NCBI RefSeq assembly: GCF_001653335.1
Contig: NZ_CP015079.1
Span: forward strand, 2,852,001 to 2,916,000
Source of the DNA: Nocardioides dokdonensis FR1436
GTDB lineage: Bacteria > Actinomycetota > Actinomycetes > Propionibacteriales > Nocardioidaceae
Reading direction: 5' to 3'
DNA length: 64,000 nt
How positions within the stretch are numbered: position 1 is the stretch's first letter; each line of letters begins with the position of its first letter. The position numbers and the translations under genes are program-made. Below are positions 61,495-64,000 of this stretch, piece after piece. Below the pieces are notes generated by a model. It was not told where the DNA came from and ran no database searches. It saw only the letters and a list, made by a program, of their open reading frames with translations.

Positions 61495-62675
61495 GGGTGG
61501 TCCTCTCGTTGACGGGTCGGGGCCCGGTGGCGGCGCACGGCGCCGGCGAGGCGGGTCACGGTGTGCGCCCACCGCACGGCGAGCGCGCCGCGGTGCGGTC
61601 CCAGCGAGACCGCCAGGGTCACCAGACAGCGGTCGTCGCCGTGCAGGCGCCGGGCCATGGGGTGGTCGGGCTCCGCGCAGGTGTCGACCAGCGCGGCGCC
61701 GGAGGTGTGGAAGCGGGAGAGCTGCTCGAGGTAGAGCAGCAGGCCGGGGGAGTACGCCGCGTGCTGCTCGTCGTAGGCGATCTTGAAGGTGAACAGCGCG
61801 TCACCGGAGCGCAGGTTGACCACCATCGCCACCGGGCCGCCCTCGTGGCCCTGCAGCGCGAGCACCTCGAGGCGCCCGTCGGCGGCGAGTGCTCTGCAGG
61901 ACTCGAGGAAGAAGGCCCGCTCCGCGGGGTTCGCGGCGAACGCGCCCCCGTCGGTGCCCTTCCAACCGGCGGCCTCGAGCCCCAGGAACTGCTCCAGCGC
62001 CGCCTCGACGGCCGGCGCGGTCGCACCGTCGACCAGGTCGACCAGGTCGAGTCCACCGCCGACGGCCTCGTCGAGTCGACGACGCACCCGGCGCAGCTCC
62101 TTGCGACGACGCCCGGAGAGCCGCTGCGCGGCGTAGTCGTCGTGCTCGTGGCGGTGCGTCACCGGACGCACCCGCTCCTCCAGGCGGCGCGAGGTGAGCC
62201 CGAGCCCGCGGGCCGCGGCCTCCACGTCCTGGACCACGTCCAGGTCGGTGAGGGGCAGCACGAACCACGCGTCCCCGCCGGCGGCCAGGTCACGCAGCGC
62301 CGAGCGCCAGCCCCGCTGGTGCAGCCCGGGCGCGACGAGCGGCGTACCGAGGAAGTGGTGGGTGTGCTGCCACGCGACCGTGGCGCGCACCGGGTTGCGG
62401 GGCACCCGGTGCCCGGTCGTCACCGGCAGCAGCAGCTCGAGCCGGTCCTCGGTGCCCCCGGTCAGCAGCCGCGCGCCGCCCGGTGGCGGCAGGTGGCGCA
62501 GTGCAGGCAGCAGCACGTCGGGGTCCAGGAACGGGTTGGCGTGGCGGGCGGAGCGGACCAGGTCGCGCCAGGCGCGCTCGCCGCCCGGAGCGTCGACCAG
62601 GGCGGCGGCGTCGACCAGGGCCGGCAGCCGTCCCGCACCAGCGGGTACGGCAGGGCGGTCGACGGTGGTGCTCAC
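61491..62675 (-). CDS. FemAB/CelD-like GNAT acyltransferase
   Basis: The 394-aa protein starts at GTG 62675 and overlaps the cupin gene by four bases. It has the double-GNAT pattern of BcsL/CelD-type enzymes: ANPFLDPDVLLPALRHL, LPLTDLDVVQDV, LSGRRRKELRRVRRRLDEAV, EAAGWKGTDGGAFAANPAERAFF, then HEGGPVAMVVNLRSGDALFTFKIAYDEQHAAYSPGLLLYLEQL. Such enzymes transfer acyl or aminoacyl groups and are found in polysaccharide and natural-product pathways. It is probably the partner of the cupin protein. Confidence 0.8.
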   Translation of the reverse strand: MSTTVDRPAVPAGAGRLPALVDAAALVDAPGGERAWRDLVRSARHANPFLDPDVLLPALRHLPPPGGARLLTGGTEDRLELLLPVTTGHRVPRNPVRATVAWQHTHHFLGTPLVAPGLHQRGWRSALRDLAAGGDAWFVLPLTDLDVVQDVEAAARGLGLTSRRLEERVRPVTHRHEHDDYAAQRLSGRRRKELRRVRRRLDEAVGGGLDLVDLVDGATAPAVEAALEQFLGLEAAGWKGTDGGAFAANPAERAFFLESCRALAADGRLEVLALQGHEGGPVAMVVNLRSGDALFTFKIAYDEQHAAYSPGLLLYLEQLSRFHTSGAALVDTCAEPDHPMARRLHGDDRCLVTLAVSLGPHRGALAVRWAHTVTRLAGAVRRHRAPTRQREDHP

Positions 62676-62847
62676 CTCGGGCTGGTGCCCGGACCACGCG
62701 ACGAGCAAACGGATCGGCTCCTCGCCGGACCGGTGGTCCAGACCAGTGTCGGTGCGACCTCCGCACCCCTCACCACGCAACCAGATGCCGAGGCGGTGCG
62801 TAGACCAGGGGACACCGCACCCACCCACAGCCCGCAGGAGGCTCCCC

Positions 62848-63468
62848 GTGCGCCACTCGATCCACACCGTCCTCGCCGTCTCGGCCGCCGTCGCGGCGAC
62901 CCTCGTCACCGGCGGCGCCACGGGCGCCCGGGCCGGCACCCCCGGCACCCCAGGCACCCCCGGCACCGGCGACGGCACCACCCGGGTGGTGCTGCCGATC
63001 GAGGACTGCCACGGCTGCCGCGTGCAGGTCTACTCGGGTCTCGCGACCGACGACCCCGCCGAGCCGCGGCTCTGGGCCTCGTTGGAGAAGCGGGTCCGCG
63101 ACGGCAAGGTCGCCTTCGCGGTGCCCAGCTCGCGCACCCCCGGCATGTCGGTGGTGGTCCGCGCGCCCTGGGAGGGCCACACCGGCTACGACACGACCGT
63201 CGTGTTCCGGTACGCCGGCCTCACGGCGGGCGAGCACGTCGACACCGAGGTCGCCCGTACCAAGCACCGCGCCAGCGGCTGCTTCGAGGGCACCTCGCGC
63301 GACAAGGTCACCCTGCCCGTCGTCGTGAGCCGGGTACAGGTGCCCGGCGTGCACGGCCCCGTCGCCGGCACCCTGGCCCACCTGGCCACCACCACCCCGT
63401 GGCTCGCACCGATGCGCCGGGTCCACGAGGGGGTGCTGGGCTCCCAGGACGTCACCGTCTGCCGGTGA
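62848..63468 (+). CDS. Secreted protein of unknown function
   Basis: The 206-aa protein starts at GTG 62848 after an excellent GCAGGAGG ribosome-binding site. It has a signal peptide (MRHSIHTVLAVSAAVAATLVTGGATGARA, cleavage after ARA), a short repeat PGTPGTPGTPGTG, and a beta-rich domain with LPIEDCHGCRVQVYSG (C-x2-C) and SGCFEGTSRDKVTL plus QDVTVCR at the end. I recognise no family; conserved Cys suggest disulfides outside the cell. Confidence 0.7.
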   Translation: MRHSIHTVLAVSAAVAATLVTGGATGARAGTPGTPGTPGTGDGTTRVVLPIEDCHGCRVQVYSGLATDDPAEPRLWASLEKRVRDGKVAFAVPSSRTPGMSVVVRAPWEGHTGYDTTVVFRYAGLTAGEHVDTEVARTKHRASGCFEGTSRDKVTLPVVVSRVQVPGVHGPVAGTLAHLATTTPWLAPMRRVHEGVLGSQDVTVCR

Positions 63469-63511
63469 GGCCCTCGGGGGCGCCGGGAGCGGCCACGACT
63501 AGGCTCCCCCC

Positions 63512-64000
63512 ATGGGCAAGCAGGAAGACTTCGTTCTCCGCGCACTCGAGGAGCGGGACGTCCGGTTCGTGCGGTTGTGGTTCACCGACGTGCTGGGCTC
63601 GCTGAAGTCGGTGGCGGTGGCCCCGGCTGAGCTCGAGAACGCCTTCGACGAGGGCATCGGGTTCGACGGCTCCGCCATCGAGGGCTTCGCGCGCGTCTTC
63701 GAGTCGGACATGCTCGCCAAGCCCGACCCCTCGACGTTCCAGATCCTCCCGTGGCGTGAGGAGGGCCCGGCGACGGCGCGGATGTTCTGCGACATCGAGA
63801 TGCCCGACGGCACCCCGTCGTACGCCGACCCGCGCCACGTCCTGAAGCGCACGCTGAGCAAGGCGGCCGAGAAGGGCTTCACCTTCTACACCCACCCCGA
63901 GATCGAGTTCTACCTCTTCAAGGGCCTCCCCGAGGCCGGGGCGGAGCCGGTGCCGGTCGACCGCACCGGCTACTTCGACCACACCGCCCAGTCCGAGGGC
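63512..64000 (+). CDS. glnA: Glutamine synthetase, GlnA2 type (5' part only)
   Basis: The gene runs off the window. The first 163 residues start MGKQEDFVLRALEERDVRFVRLWFTDVLGSL and contain GIGFDGSAIEGFARVFESDM and PDPSTFQILPWR, as in mycobacterial GlnA2 and related actinobacterial glutamine synthetases. TAGGCT (63500-63505) six bases ahead of ATG 63512 suggests a leaderless message. The catalytic region is not in the window, so activity is inferred. Confidence 0.93.
   Translation, partial: MGKQEDFVLRALEERDVRFVRLWFTDVLGSLKSVAVAPAELENAFDEGIGFDGSAIEGFARVFESDMLAKPDPSTFQILPWREEGPATARMFCDIEMPDGTPSYADPRHVLKRTLSKAAEKGFTFYTHPEIEFYLFKGLPEAGAEPVPVDRTGYFDHTAQSEG

Noticed and set aside
1..64000. CRISPR arrays or tRNA genes
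   Set aside because: No regularly spaced repeats of CRISPR type and no cloverleaf-like tRNA sequences were seen; the repeat blocks at 15.0 and 60.6 kb lack spacers.

Overview
This is a chromosomal stretch from a high-GC Gram-positive actinobacterium. The gene content fits a Nocardioides-like member of the Propionibacteriales. The division cluster has the actinobacterial order (murC, ftsQ, ftsZ, pgeF, yggS, sepF, yggT, divIVA, dksA/traR-like, lspA, rluD). GTG and TTG starts are frequent, HisA is of the PriA type, and many genes appear to be transcribed without a leader. Species and family are inferred; no rRNA lies in the window.

Layout. 1-9.1 kb: division and wall genes, ending in an lspA-rluD-GNAT run. 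The murC end is out of frame by one base and runs into ftsQ. 9.2-15 kb: dnaE and two membrane-anchored proteins. 15.1-16.3 kb: YbaK-like and Lon-N proteins on the minus strand. 16.4-22 kb: a his operon (hisD-C-B-H, a small membrane protein, priA/hisA, hisF). 22-30 kb: assorted genes (yaaA, RNB exonuclease, HNH/DUF222 protein, AAC(2')-like acetyltransferase, lipoprotein, Nudix fusion, isochorismatase-like hydrolase, DinB-fold protein). 30-33.3 kb: a hypoxia or dormancy-like cluster (CBS-nitroreductase, tandem universal stress protein, class I aldolase) with two DosR-box-like sites.

33,457-49,933 is a genomic island. It sits at the 3' end of the RNase P RNA gene (rnpB, minus strand, about 49,907-50,312). 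A perfect 27-bp direct repeat of the rnpB 3' end bounds it. Just inside lie a 16-bp inverted repeat and a paired TGCGGACT motif at each end. No integrase is recognisable. The cargo looks like DNA defence: an EEP-family protein, a Vsr endonuclease, a cytosine-5 methyltransferase and a tail-to-tail PD-(D/E)XK protein (probably a type II restriction-modification set). Next comes a translationally coupled trio: a 1016-aa protein, a 1779-aa DruE-like DUF1998 helicase and a Cas4/AddB-like nuclease. A NERD-domain SF1 helicase behind two perfect 16-bp palindromes closes the set. The trio resembles Druantia but does not obviously match a canonical type.

50.3-64 kb is ordinary chromosome: a TPR protein, methionine aminopeptidase, small proteins, a sugar dehydrogenase-like secreted protein, panB, a kinase-like phosphotransferase, a VOC protein, galE, glutamine-dependent nadE, a PAS histidine kinase, a cupin-like/FemAB-like pair, a secreted protein and the start of a GlnA2-type glutamine synthetase. 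A 22-bp repeat family containing GATATC occurs at 15.0 kb and 60.6 kb. I saw no tRNA, rRNA or CRISPR array.
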